Source: Bacteroidales bacterium (GTDB lineage: Bacteria; Bacteroidota; Bacteroidia; Bacteroidales; UBA932). Taken from it: 64,000 nt of DNA. The stretch spans positions 124,001 through 188,000 of the forward strand of contig JALCMW010000001.1 in NCBI GenBank assembly GCA_022648685.1. Direction: 5' to 3'. The position numbers were made by a program, and so were the translations under genes. This document shows, piece after piece, positions 9,471 to 18,953 of the stretch (its first letter is position 1; every line of letters starts with the position of its first letter). The notes beneath the pieces were generated by a model. That model was given only the letters and a program-made list of their open reading frames with translations. It was not told where the DNA came from and did not search any database.

Positions 9471-9938
9471 ATGAAAAAAGTAATAGTTATGGCCATCGCA
9501 GCATTGGCAATCTTTTCAGGCTGCAACAAAGACAACGATACAAAAACCCCTGTCGTTTCGAATGCCGTATATAGCGGTCAACTTAAAGTAACATTCCAGG
9601 GCTCCGTCTACACGACAGAAAACGTGGTAATAGAAACGACTCCCAACACTACGGCAAATAAAAATGCCATGGACATCAAGATGGACAAGGTGAAATTCGT
9701 ACCGCAGATGCCTGTTTCCGTGGATATAACAATCCCGGCTATCGAATATACCACATCGGATGACGGGACTATCACTTTCAGCGGGGACAATATAATACCT
9801 ACGGCAATGGGCGGAGCATATCCCGCTTATACGGTCACCGATCTCACCGGTACCATAAAAGATGGAAAAATAAACATGTCATTGAAATTCGGTTCCTTCC
9901 CGACATCTTATTCGGGAGAAGAACAGAAAGCCGACTAA
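9471..9938 (+). CDS. Calycin-like beta-barrel lipoprotein
   Basis: A 155-residue lipoprotein with lipobox FSGC (Cys18). The mature part is a run of amphipathic beta strands (YSGQLKVTFQG, VDITIPAIEYT, TGTIKDGKINMSLKFGS) typical of Bacteroidales calycin-like small lipoproteins. It follows the TonB receptor by 20 bases and is probably co-transcribed, so it likely binds or presents the same ligand. Its stop overlaps by 4 bases the stop of the convergent AraC gene. The family assignment is from strand pattern and length only; the ligand is unknown. Confidence 0.65.
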   Translation: MKKVIVMAIAALAIFSGCNKDNDTKTPVVSNAVYSGQLKVTFQGSVYTTENVVIETTPNTTANKNAMDIKMDKVKFVPQMPVSVDITIPAIEYTTSDDGTITFSGDNIIPTAMGGAYPAYTVTDLTGTIKDGKINMSLKFGSFPTSYSGEEQKAD

Positions 9939-10855
9939 CTGTTTCTATATTCGCTCGGAGTCATTCCGGTATGAGACTTGAAAAATTTATAAAAGACTGA
10001 CTGGTTTACGAAATGCAATTTGTAAACGATGCCTTTTATCGTCATATCGGAATACTTGAGCATGTTTTTGGCTTCAAGAATGACAAAGGAATCTATCCAA
10101 TCCGGGGCTGAACGCCCGCTTATGGACGTTATGACTTTGGAAAGATATTTCGGCGTCAGACACAACTTCCCAGCATAAAAAGCCATATTCCTCTCGGAAG
10201 AATGATATTCAGTGACCAGTTTTATGAACTGGTCGAATATTATTTTGGCCCGTGTCGAAGACTTCCTTCCGTTCAATCTGGTCGCTTCTATGATTCTCCT
10301 GGACCAGATGGATCCCAATAAATAAAAAACGGATGAAATCAATCCCGAAATGACCTCTTTCTTTGATTTCAAAGTTGCATTCTTGAGGATCGTACTTATG
10401 AGATCCAGATATCTGTAACAGATATCCGTTTCACTGTCGCTCAGCGTAATGCACGGATTATCAAGGAAAGTTATGCTCTCGCTGAAAAGCCTGCTGAAAT
10501 CCATTTTTATACTGCTCATGAAATCCGAAGACATCGCCACTATTATAAAATGGGAAGACGAGGGGTCGTCTTCATTGAATTCGGACACCTTTACGATATT
10601 GCCCGGAACATTGATGACAAGTGAATGCTCTTTGACTTCAAAGGTATTCAAATCCACATCCAGCATCACTTCGCCGGAAAGGCAGAAAATAGCCAGATAG
10701 CCCTCGAAACGGCAAGGGTATCTCAACATTTTCATCGAATCGTCATATTTCGATACATCAAAAACGAAAAAATCGTCGCCCAGATCCGAATCCACGCTGT
10801 TGGTAAACAACGAACGGAGCTGCTTCAGATTTATATGCTGCAATACATCTTCCAT
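9935..10855 (-). CDS. AraC family transcriptional regulator
   Basis: A 306-residue regulator if started at 10855 (MEDVLQHINLK), which follows a promoter element by about 13 bases; a longer frame from 10897 would begin upstream of that promoter. The N-terminal two thirds form a cupin-like sensing domain without obvious ligand residues. The C-terminal third holds the two helix-turn-helix units of AraC proteins, including the canonical second unit with VNQSVFYKFFKSHTGMTPSEYR. It is divergent from the TolC/HlyD/permease operon (196 bases between starts), so it most likely controls that exporter; the calycin/TonB pair converges on its 3' end and is a less likely target. Confidence 0.9.
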   Translation of the reverse strand: MEDVLQHINLKQLRSLFTNSVDSDLGDDFFVFDVSKYDDSMKMLRYPCRFEGYLAIFCLSGEVMLDVDLNTFEVKEHSLVINVPGNIVKVSEFNEDDPSSSHFIIVAMSSDFMSSIKMDFSRLFSESITFLDNPCITLSDSETDICYRYLDLISTILKNATLKSKKEVISGLISSVFYLLGSIWSRRIIEATRLNGRKSSTRAKIIFDQFIKLVTEYHSSERNMAFYAGKLCLTPKYLSKVITSISGRSAPDWIDSFVILEAKNMLKYSDMTIKGIVYKLHFVNQSVFYKFFKSHTGMTPSEYRNS

Positions 10856-10874
10856 AATAGCATTGATTTGTACG

Positions 10875-10882
10875 CAAATATA
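10875..10882 (-). promoter_or_regulatory. Putative promoter (-7 TATATTTG) of the AraC gene
   Basis: A perfect TAnnTTTG on the minus strand with an upstream TTTG about 23 bases away. The predicted start of transcription is near 10868, which supports the start codon at 10855. Confidence 0.5.
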
Positions 10883-11051
10883 AAAAATCATCCCCAATAA
10901 TTATGCAAAATGGAATCTATTTCGACCAAATAACAATTATTATACTCAAAAAGTAATAATTTAGATGCATAACAGGCAACCTTTTTGTAGTATATTCGGA
11001 TTCCGGTTTAAAAAAAATAATTATTTTGCAGTCCAAAAGACAAAACGCTTT

Positions 11052-12581
11052 ATGAAAATAGTCAAAGCATGCATCGCAACTATTGTTGCATTGGTTTTAG
11101 TACCGTCGGGGATAAATGCACAGCGTACGCTTTCCCTGGAAGAATGTCGTCAAATGGCCATAGAAAAAAACAATGATCTGGAACAGGCCCGAATCCGGGT
11201 AAAGATGGCGGGTTATGACAAAAAAACAGCCGCTTCATATTATTATCCGAATATAACAGCCACCGGAACATATCAATACAATGAAAAAAATATCGCGCTT
11301 ATAAACGATGAAACGTCAGGGAAATTGAGAAATGCCGGAACCCTGACGCAAGAACAGTTGTCCACACAAATGCAATCTCTGGTTCAAGCCATCATGTCCA
11401 ATCCTCTTGCAGTGGCCGAATACCGGAACAGTCCGATGTGGCAGACAGTGATAGGAGCCATGCAGCAGACGGATATTTCCCCGGCCATCAACACGATAGG
11501 TTCGGAAATAGACGATGCCCTGCATTTGGATGTACACAACGTATATGCCGGAGCCGTTTCGCTTCAGCAACCTGTTTTCATGGGAGGAAAGATAATCGCT
11601 TCCAATCAGGCCGCAATACTTGCCGAAGACCTTGCAAGATCGCAATACGATACAAAATATCAGGAAACCATAGTTGATATTGACCGGACTTATTGGCAGA
11701 TTGTTTCCATCGCAAATAAAAAGAAATTGGCAACCACATATTCCGATCTTCTCCACCGTCTGGAAAAAGACGCCGAGATATCAAAAGAAACCGGAGTGGC
11801 GACTGCATCGGATGTACTATCAATCAAGGTAAAAGCGAACGAAGCCGACATGCTCGAGACAAAGGCCGATAACGGACTAGTTTTGTCCAAGATGTTGCTT
11901 TGCAAGCAAATAGGGCTGGATCTAGATTCGGATATAACACTTTCCGACGAAACATCCGATGAAATACCCATTCCTCAGCTGGGACCGGGAAAAGACATGG
12001 ACCAGATCTACGATGACAGACCGGAAATGAGAAGTCTCGACCTAGCATCAAAGATATATGACAAAAAGATAACAATAGCAAGAGCAGATATGCTGCCCAA
12101 GATAGCACTTACGGCCAACTATCTGGTCACAAATCCGAATATGTACAATGGTTACCAGAATAAATTCGGTGGCATGTTCAATGCAGGGGTAGTGGTTAAT
12201 ATCCCCATATTCCATGGATTCGAGGCTTTGAACAAAACACGCAAGGCGAAAGCCGAATCCGATCTTTACAGGAACAGGTATGAAGATACAAAGAACCTCA
12301 TTAACCTCCAGGTAACGCAGCTCAGGAAGCAGAGGACGGAAGCACTTGACAAACTCAATATGGCCGAAAGCAATGTGAAAAGTGCGGAAGAGAATCTGAG
12401 GACCGCGAATATCGGCTTTGAAGCCGGAGTAATAACTACGAATACCGTGCTTGCCGCCCATACAGCCTGGCTTCAGGCCCATTCGGAATACATCGACGCA
12501 GGGATAGAACTGCAGATGACTAATGCAAACATCCAAAAAGCGGAAGGCAATTACAGATCGGATATGGATAAGGCCGAATAA
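11052..12581 (+). CDS. TolC-like outer-membrane efflux protein
   Basis: A 509-residue outer-membrane efflux channel, started at 11052 because MKIVKACIATIVALVLVPSGINAQ is a clean signal peptide; the frame is open from 10965, but the residues before this are not signal-like. The mature protein has the two long helical repeats of the TolC fold (LEECRQMAIEKNNDLEQARI near the start; ENLRTANIGFEAGVITTNTVLAA near the end). It provides the outer-membrane exit duct for the exporter formed with the three genes that follow. The gap to the HlyD gene is 31 bases. Confidence 0.9.
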   Translation: MKIVKACIATIVALVLVPSGINAQRTLSLEECRQMAIEKNNDLEQARIRVKMAGYDKKTAASYYYPNITATGTYQYNEKNIALINDETSGKLRNAGTLTQEQLSTQMQSLVQAIMSNPLAVAEYRNSPMWQTVIGAMQQTDISPAINTIGSEIDDALHLDVHNVYAGAVSLQQPVFMGGKIIASNQAAILAEDLARSQYDTKYQETIVDIDRTYWQIVSIANKKKLATTYSDLLHRLEKDAEISKETGVATASDVLSIKVKANEADMLETKADNGLVLSKMLLCKQIGLDLDSDITLSDETSDEIPIPQLGPGKDMDQIYDDRPEMRSLDLASKIYDKKITIARADMLPKIALTANYLVTNPNMYNGYQNKFGGMFNAGVVVNIPIFHGFEALNKTRKAKAESDLYRNRYEDTKNLINLQVTQLRKQRTEALDKLNMAESNVKSAEENLRTANIGFEAGVITTNTVLAAHTAWLQAHSEYIDAGIELQMTNANIQKAEGNYRSDMDKAE

Positions 12582-12612
12582 AAAAGAATAATAATAAAAC
12601 AATAAGAATATT

Positions 12613-13620
12613 ATGGAAACCGAAAAGAAAAGCTACAATCTTGTAATCGGAGTGGTAGCGCTACTGGCAGTAGTCCTTGTAATTGCAGTCGTAGGCTATT
12701 TCGTTTCAAAACCCAAACCTCTGGTAATACAAGGAGAAGCTGAAGCGACTGAATACAGGGTATCCGGAAAAGTACCCGGAAGAATAGAAAAACTCAATGT
12801 CAAGGAAGGTGATTTCGTACACAAAGGCGATACGGTAGTATTCATAGATTCCCCTGAAGTAAGAGCTAAGCTGGAGCAGGCGGAAGCAGCCAGGGAAGCT
12901 GCAATGGCCCAAAAGGACAAAGCCATGAACGGAGCACGCAAAGAACAGATCGCCGGCGCATATGAACTCTGGCAAAAAGCTCTGGTAGGGGAAGACGTGA
13001 TGAAGAAATCCTACGACAGGATGAAAAGCCTTCATGAACAGGGTGTAATCTCGGATCAGAAATTCGATGAAGTCGAGGCACAATACAAAGCGGCGGTCAC
13101 CACCGCAAAAGCTGCAAAAAGCCAATACGATATGGCTGTTAACGGAGCCAGGACGGAAGATAAGGAAGCGGCATCGGCCCTCGTGGACAGAGCCAACGGA
13201 GCGATAAAGGAAGTCGATTCATATATGAAAGAACTTTACCTTACATCGCCGGCCGACGGAATCATCTCTGAAATATTCCCGGAAACCGGAGAGCTTGTAG
13301 GTACGGGCTCGCCTATCATGACTGTAACGGATCTTAAAGACGTATGGTTCACATTCAACGTACGCGAAGACTACCTTCACGGGATGAAGACGGGAGACAA
13401 GATTTCAGTGGCGATTCCTGCATTGGACAATCTGACATGCTCAGCTACCGTTTACTATATTTCCGTCCGGGAATCATACGCCACTTGGAGGGCGACGAAA
13501 GATACGGGGGAATATGACGCCAAGACATTCGAAGTAAAGGCCAGACCGGATTCCAATGTCGAAGGCCTTCGTCCAGGGATGTCGGCTATCGTTACTGACA
13601 GTAAGAAACTTCAGAAATAA
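12613..13620 (+). CDS. HlyD family periplasmic adaptor (membrane fusion protein)
   Basis: A 335-residue adaptor with a single membrane anchor (about residues 10-31), a lipoyl-type half motif (RVSGKVPGRIEKLNVKEGDFVHKGD), a long coiled-coil hairpin of roughly 90-200, the second lipoyl half (LTSPADGIISEIFPETGELVGTGSPI) and a beta-barrel domain. It bridges the inner-membrane permeases and the TolC-like channel. Its stop overlaps the start of the next gene (TAATG), showing translational coupling. It is closest in layout to the YhiI/YbhG-type adaptors that serve ABC-2 exporters. Confidence 0.93.
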   Translation: METEKKSYNLVIGVVALLAVVLVIAVVGYFVSKPKPLVIQGEAEATEYRVSGKVPGRIEKLNVKEGDFVHKGDTVVFIDSPEVRAKLEQAEAAREAAMAQKDKAMNGARKEQIAGAYELWQKALVGEDVMKKSYDRMKSLHEQGVISDQKFDEVEAQYKAAVTTAKAAKSQYDMAVNGARTEDKEAASALVDRANGAIKEVDSYMKELYLTSPADGIISEIFPETGELVGTGSPIMTVTDLKDVWFTFNVREDYLHGMKTGDKISVAIPALDNLTCSATVYYISVRESYATWRATKDTGEYDAKTFEVKARPDSNVEGLRPGMSAIVTDSKKLQK

Positions 13621-14792
13621 TGAACGTTTCGTGGCATAACATAAAGGCGATAATACTGCGTGAACTCAGGATAATCAGGAAAAGGCCGATTTATATCATG
13701 GGCTCCGTGGTAACCATGGCCTTTTGTTCCATCTTCTTCCTTTCTTTCTTCAAAGACGGTCTCCCCCATGATTTGCCTATCGCTGTCGTGGATTACGACA
13801 ATTCTTCCTTATCAAGGAGTTTCGCCCAGCAGCTTAATTCCACGCAATTGGGAAAAGTGATAAAATACGATACCTTCAAGGAAGCAAGGGAAGATTTGCA
13901 GAAAGGCAAGATAACCTCCATATGCGTTATCCCCGAGGGGATGTATGCAAATGTATCGGCCAACAGAAGGCCTGAATTTACATTTTATATAAACAGCGAA
14001 TATTTCGTTGGGGGAGCACTGGCATACAAGGACATACTGACAATGGTGAATCTGGCCAACGGTGCCGTCCAGAGGGAAGTATTAAGGGCCAAAGGCCTGA
14101 CTGAGAATGAGATAATAGGAAGGATCCAGCCTATACAGACGGATATCCATGAAATAGGCAACCAGTATACCAATTACGGATATTATCTTGTAAACATCCT
14201 GCTTCCAGGAATGCTTGAGATGACGGTTATCATCATTCTTATTTATTCTTTGGGAGCCGAGTTGAAATACGGAACGTCCAGGCATCTTCTCAAGACGTCC
14301 GGGGGTTCCATGCTGACCGCCCTGATAGGAAAGCTCATAGTATATACAGTGCTTTTCTCGGCTATCGGTCTTATAATGATAATTCTGCTTTACCATTGGA
14401 TGCATTTCCCGATAAACGGATCTATCTGGAACATGTTCATAGATGTAATCCTCATGATCCTTGCAAGCGAAGGCGTGGCGATATTCATAATAGGTTTGCT
14501 TCCTATTCCGAGACTGGCTCTGAGCATCGGTGCACTGTACAGCATTCTGGGCTTTTCACTTTCGGGATTTACACTTCCCATCGAAACGATGCCGCCTTAT
14601 ATACAGGGACTGGCAGTGGCGTTCCCGTTACGGCATTATTACCTTTTCTATTGCCAGGAAGTCATTTTCGGAGCGGGATTCGCCGGATGGTGGCAGGAAG
14701 TCATACATATGCTTGTATTCCTTTTGCTGCCCTTGAGTGTAATGGCAAGGCTCAGAAAGGCTTATATTTTACAGAATTTTCCTAAAAATTAG
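13620..14792 (+). CDS. ABC-2 type exporter permease (YhhJ/YbhR-like), first of two
   Basis: A 390-residue inner-membrane protein. One transmembrane helix near residues 24-42 is followed by a large periplasmic domain (about 45-190) and then five or six C-terminal helices, the ABC2_membrane_3 layout. The conserved phrase LPIAVVDYDNSSLSRSFA just after the first helix is typical. No Walker A or signature motif is present, so the protein carries no ATPase. It overlaps the stop of the HlyD gene and is followed 8 bases later by a second permease of the same family; the two probably form a heterodimer. Cargo is unknown; drugs, lipids or peptides are possible. Confidence 0.88.
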   Translation: MNVSWHNIKAIILRELRIIRKRPIYIMGSVVTMAFCSIFFLSFFKDGLPHDLPIAVVDYDNSSLSRSFAQQLNSTQLGKVIKYDTFKEAREDLQKGKITSICVIPEGMYANVSANRRPEFTFYINSEYFVGGALAYKDILTMVNLANGAVQREVLRAKGLTENEIIGRIQPIQTDIHEIGNQYTNYGYYLVNILLPGMLEMTVIIILIYSLGAELKYGTSRHLLKTSGGSMLTALIGKLIVYTVLFSAIGLIMIILLYHWMHFPINGSIWNMFIDVILMILASEGVAIFIIGLLPIPRLALSIGALYSILGFSLSGFTLPIETMPPYIQGLAVAFPLRHYYLFYCQEVIFGAGFAGWWQEVIHMLVFLLLPLSVMARLRKAYILQNFPKN

Positions 14793-14800
14793 TCTCTGCA

Positions 14801-16093
14801 ATGAAAAGAAACAGTTATATAGGAATATGGTTCCGCGATTTCATGGATATTTTCAAGCACGAAATGCATCTGATATTCACAGATGCAGGAGTGATGATCA
14901 TATTTTTCCTTGCAGGCCTTGCTTATCCGTTACTTTACAATCTTATCTATCTGAACGGCCTTCTGGAAGATACGCCGATAGCCGTGGTAGACAATTCGGA
15001 TTGTGCCGAAAGCCGCAGATTCATCAATGAAATCGATGCTACAAGGGAATGCCGCATAGCATACCATTGTATCAGCATGAATGAAGCCGAAAAGCTTATG
15101 CAGGAAAGGAAAGTCAACGGCATAATATATTTTCCCGAAGATTTCGGGAAAAAGCTCAACAGGCTCCAGACGGCAACGGTATCATTATATACCGATATGA
15201 GCAGCTTCCTGTATTACAAGAATGCGCTTTTGGGAACAAACATGGTAATGCTACATGAAATAGGCAAAATACAGATAGAACGATATGCGGCAATGGGCTA
15301 TTCCGGCCAGGAGGCATCACAAATAGTGCAGGCAATCCCATATGAAGACAACAATCCGTACAACAACGCATTTTCATACAGGTTCTTCCTGGTTTCCGCA
15401 ATACTTTTCATCATCATACAACAGACTATGTTTTACGGAATGTCACTTCTTGTAGGCACGGCCCGGGAAGAAAACAGAAGTTTTGCCACTTTGCCGGATA
15501 AACTGGAAGGAAACGGAATAGGACGGGTAATTCTCGGAAGGGGCATGGCCTATTGGCTGATATATATGGGAATAGGGATATATATCGCATTGATAGTCCC
15601 CGCCATTTTCGGATTTCCGCAGAAAGGGAGCTACATAGATATGATAATTCTTGTAACCATTTTCGTAACAGACTGTGTAATGTTCAGTGAGGCATGCAGT
15701 TCCCTGATCACAAAAAGGGAATCGGTTTTCGTCCTGTTCCTTTTCATGTCCGTCGTCTGCCTTTTCCTGACGGGAACATCATGGCCGGTATTCTCATTCC
15801 CGAGATTCTGGAAAATCTTTTCATACATATTTCCTACCACATTCGGCTGCAGGGGCTTCATCAACATCAATGCCGCCGGAGGAAATTTGTGGACGATCCA
15901 TGACCAGATAATCATATTGACGATACAGACAATAGTTTACTATTGTATTTCTTACATTTCGATATATATCGAAAACTGGCTAATAAAACATAAAAAAGAA
16001 ATCAAAGAAACGAAAACCAGACTTGCCGCAAAAGCCGGAATAGATCTGGAAGAAGATAAAATAATAATAGCAGGAAAATCAGATGAAAATTAA
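14801..16093 (+). CDS. ABC-2 type exporter permease (YhhJ/YbhR-like), second of two
   Basis: A 430-residue membrane protein with the same plan as its upstream neighbour: first helix near residues 28-50, the phrase TPIAVVDNSDCAESRRFI, a periplasmic domain, then a C-terminal bundle of helices and a charged cytoplasmic tail ending EDKIIIAGKSDEN. No nucleotide-binding motif is present. It closes the TolC-HlyD-permease-permease operon. The ATP-hydrolysing subunit must be encoded elsewhere, or the complex uses a different energy source. The promoter of the rubredoxin gene overlaps its stop codon. Confidence 0.87.
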   Translation: MKRNSYIGIWFRDFMDIFKHEMHLIFTDAGVMIIFFLAGLAYPLLYNLIYLNGLLEDTPIAVVDNSDCAESRRFINEIDATRECRIAYHCISMNEAEKLMQERKVNGIIYFPEDFGKKLNRLQTATVSLYTDMSSFLYYKNALLGTNMVMLHEIGKIQIERYAAMGYSGQEASQIVQAIPYEDNNPYNNAFSYRFFLVSAILFIIIQQTMFYGMSLLVGTAREENRSFATLPDKLEGNGIGRVILGRGMAYWLIYMGIGIYIALIVPAIFGFPQKGSYIDMIILVTIFVTDCVMFSEACSSLITKRESVFVLFLFMSVVCLFLTGTSWPVFSFPRFWKIFSYIFPTTFGCRGFININAAGGNLWTIHDQIIILTIQTIVYYCISYISIYIENWLIKHKKEIKETKTRLAAKAGIDLEEDKIIIAGKSDEN

Positions 16094-16094
16094 T

Positions 16095-16102
16095 TATATT
16101 TG
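16095..16102 (+). promoter_or_regulatory. Putative promoter (-7 TATATTTG) of rubredoxin
   Basis: A perfect TAnnTTTG immediately after the permease stop. Transcription would begin near 16109, 18 bases before the rubredoxin ATG at 16127, so the gene can be expressed apart from the exporter operon. Confidence 0.45.
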
Positions 16103-16126
16103 AACAACCAATACCAATTTATAATT

Positions 16127-16288
16127 ATGAAAAAATATCTATGCTCAGTATGCGGGTATGTATATGACCCGAAAATAGGAGATCCGGAAGGCGGAATTGC
16201 TCCAGGAACGGCTTTCGAAGATATTCCTGAGGACTGGGTCTGCCCGGTCTGCGGAGTAGGAAAAGACTCTTTCGAACCGGTAGACTAA
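16127..16288 (+). CDS. Rubredoxin
   Basis: A 53-residue one-iron electron carrier. Two CxxCG-type knuckles (Cys6/Cys9 in LCSVCGY and Cys39/Cys42 in VCPVCGV) bind Fe(Cys)4; the internal sequence [20 protein letters not shown] is diagnostic. I start at MKKYLC (16127), the usual rubredoxin N-terminus, not at an in-frame ATG at 16100 that would overlap the promoter. In anaerobic Bacteroidales rubredoxin passes electrons to rubrerythrin or other oxygen-defence reductases. Its neighbours give no partner. Confidence 0.97.
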   Translation: MKKYLCSVCGYVYDPKIGDPEGGIAPGTAFEDIPEDWVCPVCGVGKDSFEPVD

Positions 16289-16305
16289 TGAAATTGACTA
16301 CTAAA

Positions 16306-16343
16306 AAAGAGACCTGCCCGAATAATTTCAGGCAGGTCTCTTT
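16306..16343. terminator. Bidirectional terminator between rubredoxin and the acyl-CoA synthetase
   Basis: The perfect 13-base inverted repeat AAAGAGACCTGCC / GGCAGGTCTCTTT flanked by A-rich DNA on the left and a T-run on the right. It sits between two convergent genes and can stop transcription from both sides. Confidence 0.85.
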
Positions 16344-16360
16344 CAAATCCCGGTGCAAAC

Positions 16361-18268
16361 TCACAAAGAAGCGATGTTTTCCGGGTTTATAAGATTTTTG
16401 CCTTCGTGAGTATAAGCATATTCAATCCTGGCTGCATAGTACTTCTCGACTTTTCCACGGACTATTTTCATCGTACTGTTTACCATATGATTCTTTTCGG
16501 TAAACGGTTCCGGCAATACGATCACCGAAGATGGAAGCCATCGTTCCGGGAACAACCCAGAATGGCTCCCTCCTTTTCTGTAAGAATCGATTTCCGATTG
16601 TATTTTCTCAAGCATAAGTATCCTGGCCTTTTCCGAAGAGCAGTCCATGCCGGGATCAAGCATTCGCAGATAATTTACCAGCGATTCTTTGTTAGGGACT
16701 ATAAGGACGACGGTATACGGATCCTGATTATTGTGAAGGATAACCTGTTCTATATATTCCGAATTATCGGTAAGAGAATCCTCGAAACCTTCGGGACTGT
16801 ATTTTTCCCCGTCCGAAGATATAAGCAGGGACTTGAACCGTCCCACCACATAAAGAAAGTCTTTGTCCCGCATATATCCCATATCCCCAGTGTGAAGCCA
16901 GCCATCTACAATAGTTTCGGATGTAGCGGCAGGATTTTTCCAATAACCGGCCATGACATTCTCCCCGCGTATTACAATTTCACCGGTTTCACCATAATGC
17001 AGTTCGTTTCCTTCAGCATCGCAGATCTTTATGTCCATAGGACGGACAACACGGCCCGAAGAACCGAAGATACAAGATCCGGGAGAATTAGAGGAGATTA
17101 TAGGAGTGGCTTCTGAAAGGCCGTAACCCTGGAACATCGGAACACCTATGGCACAATAATATCTTTGCAAATCGATATCCAGCAGGGCTCCCCCGCCTAC
17201 AAAGAATTGCATCCTGCCGCCTAATCCTTCACGGACATTTTTGAAAATCAATTTGTCAAACAATGCCATTAAAGGTTTCTTCCACATTTGCAGAAGTCCG
17301 CCCCTGTTGTAATATTCCTTATTGTATGAGATAGCAATTTTCAGGGCAAAATTATAAAGATTCCATACGAACTTCCCTTTGGCCTTGACTCCCGCTTCTA
17401 TGTTCTTTTTGAAATTTCTGGCAAGCGCAGGTACTGAAAGCATAACCATAGGCCTGACCTCCCTGATAGCTACCGGAATGTTTCTCAGAGTTGCCATCGC
17501 AGTCTTGCCCGCAGGAACCGTAGCTATGCTGCTGCCGTAAGACATCATTGTATAAAATCCCGCCACATGGGCGAAGCAATGGTCCAGGGGCAATATTATA
17601 AGCATCACGGATCCCCTCTCGACTCCGATCACGGAATGAGCCTGCATTACGTTAGCCGTATAGTTTCCGTGGGTCAAAAGGATGCCTTTCGGATCAGCAG
17701 TGGTCCCGGAGGTATAGCTGATATTCGCATAATCATCCGGACCCACCGATTCGTAACGGGCTTTGAATACATCATAATGGTCACGTAGGAACACATCCCC
17801 TTGGGCAAGAATGTCCGAAACCGGGATCTCACGGTCGGAATAACTTTCCTCTTCATCAAAGACAATTACCTTTTCCACAGATGGGAGATCGGAAATAATC
17901 TTTCTTATTTTAGGCAACTGGGACAACGAAGTCATTACATAACGGGCTTCGGAATGTTTTATTCTGAAGACCAGGTCGCTACCTTCTTCCAGCTTTATGG
18001 ACAATGGGACATTTACCCCGCCGGCATATAAGATTCCCAATTCGCCTATCACCCACAAATTCCTTCCTTCTGACAAAAGGGCCACTTTGTCGCCTTTCTT
18101 CAAACCGGCGGACATAAGACCTGCGGCAATACGGTAAGCTTCCTTGCGTGTCTTTTCGAAAGATGTTTCAACCCATTCGTCCCCCACCTTTTCCCTAAGG
18201 AATGTTTCCGAAGCGAATTGATGTGTGTATTTCTCGACAAAGTCGATAAGTGTCATCCTGTCTGACAT
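16361..18268 (-). CDS. Long-chain acyl-CoA synthetase (AMP-forming)
   Basis: A 635-residue adenylate-forming enzyme that activates a fatty acid to its acyl-CoA via an acyl-AMP. The ATP-binding P-loop is SYTSGTTADPKG (about residues 184-195); further conserved blocks are FQGYGLSEATPIIS, the TGDMGYM motif and the DGEKYSPEGFED hinge and C-terminal lid. Length and the long linker match the FadD/FAA class rather than acetyl-CoA synthetase. The start lies 3 bases after the stop of a deoxynucleoside kinase, so the two are co-transcribed, an unexplained pairing. It ends at a shared terminator. Confidence 0.92.
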   Translation of the reverse strand: MSDRMTLIDFVEKYTHQFASETFLREKVGDEWVETSFEKTRKEAYRIAAGLMSAGLKKGDKVALLSEGRNLWVIGELGILYAGGVNVPLSIKLEEGSDLVFRIKHSEARYVMTSLSQLPKIRKIISDLPSVEKVIVFDEEESYSDREIPVSDILAQGDVFLRDHYDVFKARYESVGPDDYANISYTSGTTADPKGILLTHGNYTANVMQAHSVIGVERGSVMLIILPLDHCFAHVAGFYTMMSYGSSIATVPAGKTAMATLRNIPVAIREVRPMVMLSVPALARNFKKNIEAGVKAKGKFVWNLYNFALKIAISYNKEYYNRGGLLQMWKKPLMALFDKLIFKNVREGLGGRMQFFVGGGALLDIDLQRYYCAIGVPMFQGYGLSEATPIISSNSPGSCIFGSSGRVVRPMDIKICDAEGNELHYGETGEIVIRGENVMAGYWKNPAATSETIVDGWLHTGDMGYMRDKDFLYVVGRFKSLLISSDGEKYSPEGFEDSLTDNSEYIEQVILHNNQDPYTVVLIVPNKESLVNYLRMLDPGMDCSSEKARILMLEKIQSEIDSYRKGGSHSGLFPERWLPSSVIVLPEPFTEKNHMVNSTMKIVRGKVEKYYAARIEYAYTHEGKNLINPENIASL

Positions 18269-18271
18269 AAA

Positions 18272-18916
18272 TCAGCCTTTTTTTGAGGGATTATCATCAG
18301 ATATCGGAAAGAGGCCGAAAAAGTCAGCATCTATTTTATCCGTGATTTCCTGGAAATCTTCCGGGCGGTTCTCGAATTTTATTTTATCCACGTCTATCAC
18401 AAGCAGTCTTTCCTTATATCCGCCTATCCATTCTTCATATCTTTTGTTCAATCCGGTAAGATAATCTATCCTGATGCTTTTTTCATATCCCCTGCCTCTC
18501 TTCTGGATTTGAGACACCAGATTGGGAATTGAAGAACGAAGATAAATCATAAGGTTGGGGGCTTTGACAAGAGACATCATAAGATCGAACAAATCCGAAT
18601 AATTTTCAAAATCCCTCGTACTCATTAATCCCATATCATGAAGGTTCGGGGCAAATATCCTTGCATCTTCATAAATGGTCCTGTCCTGGATTATCACATC
18701 GTCAGATTTGGAAATGTCCACTACATCCTTGAAACGTTTGTTAAGAAAATAAATCTGGAGATTGAATGACCACCTTTCCATATCTTCATAAAAATCGGAC
18801 AGGTATGGATTGAAATCCACGGATTCGAATTTAGGCGTCCATCCGTAATGGGCGGCGAGCATTTTTGTCAGAGTCGTTTTACCGCTCCCTATATTACCTG
18901 CAATAGCTATATGCAT
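18272..18916 (-). CDS. Deoxynucleoside kinase, copy A
   Basis: A 214-residue P-loop kinase of the deoxyguanosine/deoxyadenosine kinase family, which phosphorylates imported deoxynucleosides to dNMPs for salvage. Walker A is GNIGSGKTT at the N-terminus (residues 7-15), the catalytic-base and substrate region is WSFNLQIYFL, the DRT motif follows in VIIQDRTIYED, and the lid arginines lie in the KRGRGYEKSIR segment. It is clearly paralogous to the next kinase upstream (well over half of aligned residues identical by eye). Bacterial dNKs of this type often work as paired dAK/dGK subunits. It is followed after 3 bases by the acyl-CoA synthetase. Confidence 0.92.
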   Translation of the reverse strand: MHIAIAGNIGSGKTTLTKMLAAHYGWTPKFESVDFNPYLSDFYEDMERWSFNLQIYFLNKRFKDVVDISKSDDVIIQDRTIYEDARIFAPNLHDMGLMSTRDFENYSDLFDLMMSLVKAPNLMIYLRSSIPNLVSQIQKRGRGYEKSIRIDYLTGLNKRYEEWIGGYKERLLVIDVDKIKFENRPEDFQEITDKIDADFFGLFPISDDNPSKKG

Positions 18917-18953
18917 GTTCTGAAAAATTTAATCTTTTTGACAATTCTTTAGG

